Positions 8,940 to 18,996 of a stretch of DNA of 64,000 nt are shown one piece after another (within the stretch, counting starts at the first letter, position 1; every line of letters starts with the position of its first letter). The stretch covers positions 35,567,916 through 35,631,915 of the forward strand of contig OZ020612.1 in the NCBI GenBank assembly GCA_963971575.1, given 5' to 3'. The notes under the pieces are model-generated. The model saw only the letters and a list, made by a program, of their open reading frames with translations. It searched no databases and was not told where the DNA came from. The translations under genes were made by a program, and so were the position numbers. Source of the DNA: Liopterus haemorrhoidalis (lineage: Eukaryota; Arthropoda; Insecta; Coleoptera; Dytiscidae).

Positions 8940-9535
8940 ACTGCTTTCAGGGCAAATTACCCACTGACGTACGTAAAATAACCCACATTACCCACGAACC
9001 CATGCGAGATTCCGCGAAAGTTACACGGAAATATTTTTAAAATCATTTACTACTGAATTCGCAATAATACAATTTAACTATTGGAAAAATATTGTATATG
9101 CTGGTCACTTTTATAAAAACAAACTAAGAGAAAATTTTGATTTCAATAGTTTGCACCTTGGAAATGATGTCATGTTGGTATTTAAATATTATAAAAATTG
9201 TCACTTTCTTAATAATGATCATAACCAATAAATCTAAAGTCGGTTTAACAGCGTAAGGAATATTTTTAATTGACATTTAAAGTCAGTAATACACTATAAA
9301 AGTAACCAAAATAACTAGATCTGGATTGTCCTTACAAAAATGAACAGCAAATACACCAGTTTGTATACCAGTGTATCCACACAATTAAAAAAAAAAAAAC
9401 TGAAACAAAAGAGAATTATTTGTACTCTGACCAAATTACACACATTTTATCCACCGAATTTCATTACCCAAAAATTACACATTGCTATTGAAATTACACA
9501 CATTTCGTGTAATTACACGCAGATTGGCAACACTG
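8940..9535. mobile_element. hAT-type non-autonomous element (596 bp)
   Basis: Terminal inverted repeats CAGTGTTGCCACTGC and (complement of right end) CAGTGTTGCCAATCTGC are flanked by a perfect 8-bp TSD GGCTCTAC at 8932-8939 and 9536-9543. The inside is AT-rich with several ACCCAC and ATTACACAC units and no transposase. Confidence 0.85.
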
Positions 9536-10551
9536 GGCTCTACATATCGTTTTGACTACACTGATTATACTGATATACATGTGACGGCTGGTCAACATTT
9601 AATTCACTAGTTGAGGGCAAAAACAAAATTTTTGTTGACGTTTCCACACGCCAAGAGCTCATCCATATTAGTCTAGTGCCTACGCACCATATTATCGCAC
9701 CATTAAATCATTTTGACCCGCAGCACCTATTTGTGAAGTGAGGCACATTCAAGATGGCGGCGAAAATAGAGCGCCAATTACGATAATGACAACTAATTTT
9801 TATGATAGAGCGAAATAGCTAAATACATATTTGTAGAATGGACCTTTAGCTACAATTTGCCGCATCGTACGCGAATTTCCGTCACTTAATTTAGCAGATA
9901 CCGTCCATAATTCATTCTCAGACGCAAAAAACTGATTTCCGAAATGGCTTACGAATTTTGTATGATATGGCTCGTTTTATATTAATTTAATGTCGTAGAT
10001 TACGAATCTGTTATCAAAATGTCGAAAATTTTAAATTTTGCTAGATTTTTTTTCCCAAATTCGAGACATGATGAAATACCCTATCACTGCAAATCTGTGT
10101 GTATAAATATTTGGTTTCAATTCTTCCTAAATCTGTAGGGCATATCCTTGGCTACAAGAATGTGTGCAGGATTTTTCTCTGAGTGGCGCCGAAAATAAGA
10201 TAACGGCCGAAATGTGTAAAGTCTCAACTTCTTATTATTTTGACACTTTTTATATCGCTCTCGACCAAATTGGATCTGTAAATTACAAAAATGAAATAAA
10301 AAAAGGCTTATGACTAGTTATTATTCGGGTTTTGCCCGAAATAAAATAAAAATCTGACATATCCGGCCGGAACGCCTTTAAATTATGGCATTTAAGTAAG
10401 ATGCTCCATGCATACACGGAATGCATCTATTTGCTTAGATTTGTCCGCAGCACCTGGTCTCAAATGAAGCCGCTTTTGAAATATCGTTCGAAAATTGAAT
10501 TTTGCTATTTTCATCAAATTTGTCGAGTTGTATATCAATTTCGGGTATATA

Positions 10552-10758
10552 CAGAGTGATTATTTAATGGCGAGACGACTTCCCCGAATTTTACGTGCCT
10601 CCTAGCAGAAATACTTGTGAATACTATGACTATAACAACCTTGAAGAAAATTTGATTATGAAGAAAAAAAGGCAAATAATCGTCTGCTACGATGTGTATG
10701 AAATGGCAAATTATTAAAACTTCCAGTGACGTCGTCTCGCCATTAAATAATCACTCCA
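10552..10758. mobile_element. 207-bp MITE with TA duplication, inside the inverted repeat
   Basis: Terminal repeats AGTGATTATTTAATGGCGAG at both ends (inverted), continuing to GACGAC, flanked by TA at 10550-10551 and 10759-10760. The homologous right arm near 11830-11845 lacks the insert and shows the empty site (GGGTATATAGAAGTC on the complement), which confirms the boundaries. Probably of Tc1/mariner type. Confidence 0.85.
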
Positions 10759-11105
10759 TAGAAGTCGTAGATTTCGAAAATGGAGGTAATTTAAAGATTT
10801 GCTGCATATAAGATAGAATTTTGCCCGAAAAAATAATTACATGTATTCTTTACATAACAGTGAGATTAATTACACGACAGTTAAGTGCATTCCCACCCAA
10901 AAGAGTGATATGTACATATATAGCAGTTCTGACAAAATAATATAGACTACCTCTCACTAAATACGATTCTAATGGTGGGCGAAAACTATTCTTTCGAAAA
11001 TGGTTCAAATCTTCTATGATATTTTTACTAGTTTGCAGGACAACATTATATTGTGTTGATAGTTTCTCTATATGTGACAATAATACTGACTTCCAGTACT
11101 ACCTA

Positions 11106-11501
11106 ATTGTACCTATATAAAATGAAGAGGTTCGATGAATTCTTATTCAACACTAGTCTGAATCGAAGTCGAAACAAGGTGTGAAACATTATTTTGCATA
11201 ATTAATTGAAGTAAAATTTTAAATAAGCTTTAATTTAAGAAACAATAAGTTATTAATAATTACTAAGGAACGGACGTAATTAGCCCCTGAACTTGACTTT
11301 TTAACAAATATAATTCTGACATATTTTACCCTTTTAAAAATTTTAAATAAACCTAAATGAAAATTAATAATGGCAGTAGTCAGTAAAATTGATGACATGA
11401 ATGGACATACTTTATCTCACTAGAATTTTATCTTTACATAGGCCCTCCGAATTAGGGAGGCTTTCGAATTTGATTTGTAATTAAATACAAATTATTTTGT
11501 A
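11106..11501. other. Spacer of the 3.1-kb inverted repeat
   Basis: About 400 AT-rich bases between the arms. There is no recognisable reading frame, motif or repeat. Confidence 0.5.
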
Positions 11502-12777
11502 GGGTAGCACTGGAAGTCAGTATTATTGGCACATATAGATGAACTATCAACATATTACAATGCTGTCGTGATAACTACTAAAAATATCAGAGAATATTTA
11601 AACCATTTTCGAAAGAATAGTTTTCGGCCACCATTAGAATCGTATTTAGTGAGTAGTAGTCTATATTATTTTGTAAGAATTGCTATATATTACTCTTTTG
11701 GGTGGGAAGGCACTTAACTGTCGTGTAACCAATCTCACTGTTATGTAAAGAATACATGTAATTATTTTTTTCGGGCAAAATACTATCTTATATGCAGCAA
11801 ATCTTTAGATTCACTCCATTTTTGAAATCTACGACTTCTATATACCCGAAATTGATATACAACTCGACAAATTTGATGTAAATAGCAAAATTCAACTTTC
11901 GAACGATATTTCGAAATCGGCTTCATTTGAGACCAAGTGCTGCGGACAAACGTAAGCAAATAGATGCATTCCGCGTATGCATGGAGCATCTTACTTAAAT
12001 GCCATAATTTACAGGCGTTCCGGCCGGATATGTCAGATTTTTTATTTTATTTCGGGCAAAACCCGAATAATAACTAGTCATAAGCCTTTTTTTATTTCAT
12101 TTTTGTAATTTACAGGTCCAATTTGGTCGAGAACGATATAAAAAGTGTCAAAATAATACGAAGTTGAGATTTTACACATTTCGGCCATTATCTTATTTTC
12201 GGCCCCACTCAGAGAAAAATTCCGAACATATTCTTGTAGTCAAGGATATGCCCTACAGATTTAGGAAGAATTGAAAGAAAATGTTAATATACGCAGATTT
12301 GTAGTGATAGGGTATATCATCATGTCTCGAATTTGGGAAAAAAATCTAAAAAAATTTAAAATTTTTGCCATTTTGACAACAGATTCGTAATCTACAACAT
12401 TAAATTAATAGAAAGCGAGCCATATTATACGAAATTCGTTAGCCATTTCGGAAACCCCTTTTTTGCGTCTGAGATTGAATTATGAACGGTATCTTGTAAA
12501 CTAAGTGACGCAAATTCGCGTACGACGCGGAAAATTGTAGCTAAAGGTCCATTATACAAATATGTATTTAGCTATTTTGCTCTATCATAAAAATTAGTTA
12601 TCGTTATCGTAATTGGCGCGCTATTTTCGCCGCCATCTTGAATGTGCCTCACTTCATAAATGGGATCTGCGGGTCAAAATGATTTAATTTTTATAAAGAA
12701 CACGTGTGCCAAACGGCATTCCATTATCATCAAGTGCAGTATCTTTCGACGTAGGCACCAGACTATATGGTATATGT

Positions 12778-12845
12778 AGTAAATAAAATATATCACTAAA
12801 ACAAAATAAGAAACCAAATAAAATCGGTATTGTGAGCATACCGTT
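12778..12845 (+). repeat. Direct repeat partner of 8752-8880
   Basis: Shares TAAATAAAATAT.TCACTAAA and TATTGTGAGCATACCG with 8752-8880 in direct orientation and starts immediately outside the right arm of the inverted repeat. Confidence 0.6.
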
Positions 12846-13250
12846 TTCGACGTATCAAAATTTTATTTATTTATTTACGAAAATTTGCTTGCAGAGAAAA
12901 ATTCAAATAACAAATAATACATATAACATAAACAAATTACAAATAAATGCACAATAATTTTTTACATATAAATACAGATATTATTACAATAATAAAAATA
13001 ATACAATAAAAATAATATATGAAAAAGAAACAACAATCAGCTGTGGCCCCCACAGGACTGACCGACATCGCACAGTACTTAACGGCCGCCGAGTTGAACC
13101 CTGAGCTGACTGCGTAAAATTGGAAGATAAAAATTCTCGAAGCCTCTAAATGGCTCGAAGAGTATGTACAATTATTATTATTTTTATTCTTATTATCTTA
13201 TAATATAATGATCTTTTTAGATGTCTGAAAATATTTTGATGTTCAGTTAG
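12846..13250. other. AT-rich stretch with a short GC-richer island
   Basis: Mostly low-complexity A/T sequence. A segment at about 13036-13150 is clearly richer in GC (CAGCTGTGGCCCCCACAGG and following) but matches nothing I recognise and has no long frame. It may be the tail of an old non-LTR element. Confidence 0.35.
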
Positions 13251-13254
13251 CCTG

Positions 13255-14085
13255 TTAAATAATGATAGAACGGTATTGCAAAATTTTTGATATCTTTCGA
13301 AAAATTAATCTGATCAAAAATTTCTGTTGAACTATTTCGATTCACATGAGAGTATATTATATTAATAATTTTTCAGAACGTGGGACAAAACTTTTAACAT
13401 TCTTTTGACAAAAATTATTCAAACAATAAAATTTTATTTTTTTTTTATATATTTGAATTTCAAAAAAGGCACGCACTATCTTAGCTATATATACAAAAAA
13501 TCCATAACATTATTAGCCATAATTTTGCCATGAATTGAAAAAAAATAATAATAAATTTTGTCAAAAACACAAACACTGCTAAAATCGTATTAAAAGAAAC
13601 GAATTTCAAAAATCTACATATCGTTCCTTAATCTACGTCTTAAAAGCTTTCTTTTGATATCACACAATAAATTTTAAAAAAATATTTTTTTATCAACGAC
13701 ACAAAAAATCGTCATTTTTCGAAAAATTAATCTGATCAAAAATTCCTGTTGAACTATTCCAGTTCCCATCAATGTTCATTATGGAGCTTTTTTTCAGATT
13801 TTTAGATCAACCCCTCTGGGTGATAAGGTGGAGTACAAAAGTTTTTTGATATATTTTTGGTGAAAACCCCAAAAAAGAATTGATTTTTCAAAACTAAAAA
13901 TGTGCTTGTTGATGTCAACACGCATTAAGAGGTTTCATTTGATATACCACACAATATTTTTAAAAAAATATTTTTTTTATTAATTACTTATTTGTTTATA
14001 TTTATGTTGGCATGTATTTTTTTTTTTGTATTTTTCCTATATGTTGTTACTGCATAACAATATTTAGGTAAAAACCGTGATGTAG
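13255..14085 (-). repeat. Decayed family T repeat, two overlapping partial copies
   Basis: The phrase AAAATTAATCTGATCAAAAA followed by T(T/C)CTGTTGAACTAT occurs twice (about 13300 and 13725), then text similar to copy 40768-41711 (TTTTTAGATCAACC, ACTTATTTGTTTATATTTAT). No tRNA-like segment is seen. It is an older, rearranged member of the ~1-kb family described at 40768-41711. Confidence 0.6.
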
Positions 14086-14520
14086 TGTCCAAATAAGTCT
14101 TCTTCTTCTTCTTCTTCTTATTTTGTTGGCTTCGGTATAACACCATTCCGCCAGCGCATAGCTAATGGAGAACTTCTTCTACATATCTTTCTTGATTTCC
14201 GTTAAAAAAGCCAAATAAGTCTGATTATGAAATAAATCATATTTGCAAATGAACTGTGGTATTTATTTAAATGTTATATTACAATAATTAGTAATGAATT
14301 AAATTTTAATTATAACTGCAATTAAATTCTTGTTTAATTATTAAAAAATAAAACCTTCAATAACTATAAAAATGACTTGCAAAATATTTGTAAATATGTA
14401 AACAATTTACAAAATAAAATATATTTTATTAATTATTTATTTGAGTGGTAAACGATTACAGTTGAATAAACACATGATCCTCATCACGAAGATTAAAGAG
14501 GGCAAAATCGTGAAGTAGAC
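14086..14520. other. AT-rich sequence with a (CTT)n run
   Basis: A CTT microsatellite lies at about 14098-14119, followed by a short GC-richer piece to about 14170. The rest is AT-rich with no reading frame recognised. Confidence 0.4.
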
Positions 14521-14528
14521 CTGAGAAA

Positions 14529-15644
14529 CAGTGGCGGCTGAGACAGGGTGGCGCTGGGACAGTGGTCTCCTAAAAATTTTTAATAAAAATAAATTTAAAA
14601 TTTTATTTACACTTTAAAATTGCATTAAACTAGCTAAATATATCTGCGTATATTTATTTTTATTATTTCTAATTCAAAGATTTGTTATATGAGTGTTAGA
14701 TTTTAAAAATTTAGATCCAGTAAATAATGCTGTGGACACTACACGTTAGTGTCCCGGTATAGTGTTGCCACATGCGATTTCTAATGTATTTATCTACGCA
14801 AGTAATAAAAATGAACTGGAAAGGGCAACAGCGGTGAGTTGTTACTGTGAATGTGTTGGTCAATTTAGTCCGCCGGCCTTAGCTTAGCGTTCCTTTGATT
14901 TGATTTTACTCAGACGTGAAACTGGATACAGTGCGTTATATTAAAACTAACGTGCTTAACTATGAAACTATATTGTTAATAAAAAATATTGGTCCTCATT
15001 GGCCAAAACTGAATATTTCATAATCGAACAAAAATAAAAATAAAACATTAATAGAGAGTTCAATAAAAAACAATGGTAATAATTTAGAATGGGGAACCAA
15101 AAGTTATAATTTTTTTAACGGTCGATTATTGGGCTATCTGTAGTTCGGAGCTTAATAAAAAAATATATATAATAAAAAAATATTCACTTTCAAGTCGTAC
15201 TTGAAAGTATAATTGTAAGCGAAATATTTTTAATAGTTTTTAATGTCATTATGGTCAACTTAGGTCTTTAAATTTTTTTACCAACTTACACATCGCGTTT
15301 TTGAGTAAAATCGTGTTCCCTCTACCTTAAAACATTGTGTATATGAATTCTAAATATGTTTCACAATCCAGATTGAGTTAGATTGGGGGCCAGATATTTA
15401 AAAATCAAAGAGGATGGGTGGGCGAAATTCTGAAAATCAATTAAGGACAGGGGGAGTGAAGAAATTCCGAAAATCTTTTGAGAAAGGGGGAAGGTGATTC
15501 TAAAAAAACAAGGGGTAGAAATTTCATGCGAGCCGTTTAAAACTTATCGTTGGGCCAGATTCGGCCTGCGGGCCGTAGGTTAGATACTGCAATATATTGA
15601 TCAAAAAGTGTCCCCCCAAATATTTTACCCACCAGCCGTTACTG
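14529..15644 (+). mobile_element. hAT-type non-autonomous element, copy 1 (1,116 bp)
   Basis: The ends are CAGTGGCGGCTGAGACAGG and, complemented, CAGTAACGGCTGGTGGG. The flanking 8-mers CTGAGAAA (14521-14528) and CTGAAAAG (15645-15652) are an imperfect TSD (6 of 8). A second copy in inverted orientation (50848-54112) shares the inside: ACTTTCAAGTACGACTTGAA, the AGAGGGAACACGATTTT motif and the ..CAAGTAATAAAA.TGA.CTGGAAAGG region. No transposase remains. Confidence 0.8.
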
Positions 15645-15652
15645 CTGAAAAG

Positions 15653-16145
15653 GAAGATTCGTCGGACGTTAGAAAAAGGAAAAGATGGTGAGATGACAGA
15701 TGATGTAGCGATTTCACTTATCATAATGAAAAGACTTGACAACAGATCAAAACGGTGAATCTGTATGTGCAAGATGTATAATCCGAAAAAAGTTAAAGGT
15801 TAATCCGACTGCCAATGCCTAAAAAGAGAAGCAGACAGACAGACCGACAGATATAAAAAGAGAACGAGTGTTTCTCAACCTTTTCTGGCATGGGACCCCC
15901 CGAAATTATTTACATATCGTCTGCAGCCCCCCTATATATATCGTCCCCTTAATACTAAAACCATGTAACTTGAAATTAGTAGTTTCTCAAAAAATCAATT
16001 TTAAGTTTTGAAGAGCAATAAACAGCTATGGACTTTTTACTGAGTTTTTGTGCTTACATATAGCAGCACTTATTCAGATTTAGTAAATAGCTCAAAATAC
16101 CCAAAATTCGAGTTACCCAGTTGTAGTATTAAGGGGACGTTATAT
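15653..16145. other. Intervening sequence with one hAT-like end
   Basis: Contains AACGAGTGTTTCTCAACCTTTTCTGG near 15861 and GGGACCCCCCG, the look of a hAT terminus of the type CAGTGTTTCTCAACC; the partner end was not located. No reading frame recognised. Confidence 0.35.
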
Positions 16146-16345
16146 ATTGTGTGTATCAAGATAGAGGGATACGATTTTTCTAGAAAAGGCGACGTGTTAG
16201 CAAGCTGTGGATAAACCTAAGTTTATCCAAAGAATTGAAAGATAATACTAAAATTTTCCCGGATAAACCGGAAGTGAAGGACATCATGGACAACCTTTTA
16301 GTTTTTAAATGGGAACGTATGTTATGTTGGTATGTTTGGATAGAA
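16146..16345 (+). repeat. Repeat carrying the AGATAGAGGGA motif
   Basis: GTATCAAGATAGAGGGATACG and the following AGCAAGCTGTGG, CCGGATAAACCGGAAGT and TGGGAACGTATG segments recur in order at 39745-40190. The same motif appears at 52428-52490 and, inverted, at 15285-15340 and 43285-43360. Confidence 0.6.
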
Positions 16346-16421
16346 TTTTTAAAAATAATAATAAAAATAATAATAATAATGCATATCGCCAGGGTTTGGG
16401 ACGCAGTCGTGCTCCACTAGT

Positions 16422-16590
16422 CTCTAGTATGACGCGGCTCAAAAAGTTGCTGAAGTTTGAGATTAGTGGACGCTTGTCAAGACCTGACAAACCCCAAATA
16501 ATAAGTATCTAGTATGACGCGGCTCAAAAGTTTGCTTAAGTTTGAGATTAGTGGACGCTTGTCAAGACCTAACAAACCCCATAAATAATA
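16422..16590 (+). repeat. Two-copy tandem repeat, 84-bp period
   Basis: CTAGTATGACGCGGCTCAAA...GACAAACCCC occurs twice (from about 16424 and 16508) with a few differences. It lies just 5' of the R2-like remnant. No coding role is seen. Confidence 0.75.
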
Positions 16591-16744
16591 ATAAACTATT
16601 AATACTTTTTAAACAAATGATCTCTAGAATACATTTTATGTGCTCAATTACAATATTTACCGACCTGAGCCTTTGCATTACACGCTGGAAAGGTTAATTC
16701 CACGTTACGACGTGACTTAAATTAAAAGTGAAAAAATAATAATA

Positions 16745-18590
16745 ATGTTTCCACCTGAGGTTTCTGAACCGTTATTATCAGTCAACAGGACATACAAGTT
16801 CTGGAGGGAGATTTATGAACACGAGACGATCGTGCAAGACACTCCGGTTTTTGAGAGATTTGAGGAATTCTGTTCACAACAACTTACAGATCCTCAGACA
16901 TGTACCCCTGTTTCCCCGGAAGAAGTTACACGTGCTATTTCGAAAGCACGTTGACGGTTGATGGTATCGTGGATTTCTGGTGGTAGTCTTTCACTAGTGT
17001 GCACGACCAACTTGCACGAAATTTTACTTCAATTATCGAACGAGAGGAATCTGCAGGTCGCCTTAGATGCTGTTGCTTAGAATGCCGCCGTTTAATTATA
17101 TCTACTGAGGAAAAGGTTTCGACAACGGTGAAGACGTTCAATTGGTTGATGGGAGCATTATAAAACATCTTAATGCCGAAGGGTCTTATATATTTTTAGG
17201 CATCAGTGGGAGGGGTGTCTAGGATGTCACTCCTATTAAACAGGCCCTTCGCAGCAAGTATATGGCACGACTTAAGCAGATATGGAGATCTTGTCTGTCT
17301 GGCAAGAACAAGATCGCGGCCACAAACATGCTTGCTGTCCCATTAATTTCATACACTTTTGGTGTAATAAAATGGAATGTTGATGATCTTAAGGATCTCA
17401 ACAGGAGAACCAGAAAAATCACGAACCTAAGTCTTCACCTAAAATCTTCTGTACAGCGCATTTACCTCCCTCGTCAAAACGGGGGTCGGGGATTACTTAA
17501 TCTGGAGTGTTTGCACGATCGACTCGTCCTGGTTACAGCTAACAGTATGCTCAGAAGTCAGGACCCACTATTACAATTCGTTAGTGAGCACGAATTTAGT
17601 GGCAAAGGCACGTTTGTTTCTTTACCAGGCAGCGCGAAGAGCAGCAACGAGATTTAACCTGGCAGACTTGAGTCCCGTCAGGGAAAACGCTGGAGTACAA
17701 CTCTCACGAAAGAAGTACAACAAAGTTACCAGTTCGGTGAAACGAGGGAATGCACTCTGTGTTCTTCAAACATATTAAAAGTCTAGAGTTCTCTACCGAA
17801 CTCACGTTCTCGTTTCTTAAGTCTGCTGGTTTGAGATCGGAAACGGAAGGTTTTGTCTTTGCGTGTCAGGATGGTGTTATAAATACTTTGGCATACAGAG
17901 CCCGCATATTCCAAATAGCGGAGTCTACACTGCTTGTTCATCTCTTGCAGCGTCGAGCTACGTGTCTCGACACAATGCACACAATCCGCGTCTGCATATC
18001 GCCAGGGTTCGGGACGAGACAGCAGACAGCAGACTTAAGAAACGAGAACTCAAGTTCTCGTTTCTTAAGATCGGAAACAGGAGGTTCTGTGTTTGCATGT
18101 CAGGATGGTGTTATAAATACGTTGGAGTACAGGGCCCGTTAATTCCAAATGGCGGAGTCTACACTCTGTAGATAGTGCCACCACCATCTTGAAACCATTA
18201 TGCACATTCTATCTGCTTGTCCATCTCTTGCAGCGTTGAACTAAGTGTCTTGACATAATGCTGCTCTCCGCGTGTTATACTACCATATTAGACATGCCTA
18301 TGGTACAGAACAAATACCGGTTATACCGTACCCTCTTCTGATATGCTCCTTCTGACATAGAATCGGTGGTGGAAAATTCCAAGTGCCGCATTTATTGGAA
18401 TTACTCCTTCCCCACCTCGAGGTTACTGATAGCCTCTAAGCCGAATATTAACCTCCTGGATGTCGAGACCAAACAGATGTTTGTGATCGAATTCTCGAAT
18501 CCAGCTGAGAAGAATATCTCTCTCTCAAGGAGGAGGAATAGAAGTCCAAATATATGGTTCTATGAACGGTGTTCTGGGTGATATGAAAGT
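16745..18590 (+). pseudogene. R2-like non-LTR retrotransposon remnant
   Basis: The order of remnants on the plus strand fits the R2 group, which encodes one protein with reverse transcriptase, a CCHC knuckle and a restriction-like endonuclease. 16745-16951 gives a pre-RT-like stretch (ending VSPEEVTRAISKAR). The polymerase core is largely lost. 17110-17660 gives the thumb/connection region (FLGIS, IWRSCLSGKNKIAATNM, YLPRQNGGRGLLNLE). About 18163-18228 shows C-X2-C-X7-H-X4-C with an in-frame stop inside (CHHHLETIMHILSAC). 18366-18500 resembles the endonuclease (RIYWN, KPNINLLDVETK, FVIEFSNPAEKNI). There are stops and frameshifts throughout. No 28S rDNA flanks it, so it is not an R2-site insertion; another clade of this group is possible. 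Confidence 0.75.
17800..18165 (+). repeat. Partial internal duplication within the R2-like remnant
   Basis: TGTCAGGATGGTGTTATAAA with its surroundings (from TTTCTTAAG to CCAAAT.GCGGAGTCTACACT) occurs at about 17813-17934 and again at about 18061-18167. The two copies differ at several sites, so the duplication is old. It also disrupts the knuckle region. Confidence 0.7.
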
Positions 18591-18719
18591 CTCCTATCGA
18601 AGGGAAATCGAGTCCATTCCCGAGTGACCGTAGTAAGACAATTGCGTACGGAACACGGGGCCGCAGGAACGAAACCCCCACTTATCATCTTCCAACATAC
18701 TAAATCAATTCTGGAGACG

Positions 18720-18996
18720 ATTGCAAAAAAAAAAAATGTCGCCCTCCCCTTAATCCTTTGATATATCAAATTTTTCAATGAAAACAGGTTAGTTGTCAAG
18801 TTCGAACTGTTATGACTATAGTTAGGAAATAATTAGTATTTTTAAGAAGTATGCTGAAAACTATCATATCAAGCAGCAAATATATTCTATAGTGTTTAAT
18901 TAAAGAATTTGTGTAATTCGCTTCCTTAAAATTGTGATGCATATTGTGGTGCAGTTGTCCAAAGAAATACTATTGTGGCGGCAGATGGTTTATGAC
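18720..18996 (+). repeat. Dispersed repeat (family R), left part, split by a hAT
   Basis: The stretch ending GGCGGCAGATGGTTTATGAC continues after the hAT at 20849 (ATATCTAAGG...CAGATTATATTTTATTA). Related copies: 42415-42655 (left part only) and 50747-50847 with 54121-54240. No coding content is seen. Confidence 0.65.

Larger units (their letters stand above)
9664..12769. repeat. 3.1-kb imperfect inverted repeat (foldback-like)
   Basis: The left arm (9664-11105) is matched in reverse complement by the right arm (11502-12769) along nearly its whole length. Examples are CAAGATGGCGGCGAAAATAG on the left against the complementary CGCCGCCATCTTGAATG on the right, and the CATATCCTTGGCTAC segments. 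The arms look about 85-90% alike by eye. The left arm is longer because of a nested MITE (10552-10758). The centre (11106-11501) is unique. I see no transposase and no clear TSD. It could be a foldback transposon or two copies of a repeat inserted head to head. Confidence 0.85.

Noticed and set aside
16745..18590. R2 insertion in a 28S rRNA gene
   Set aside because: No rRNA sequence is seen on either side.
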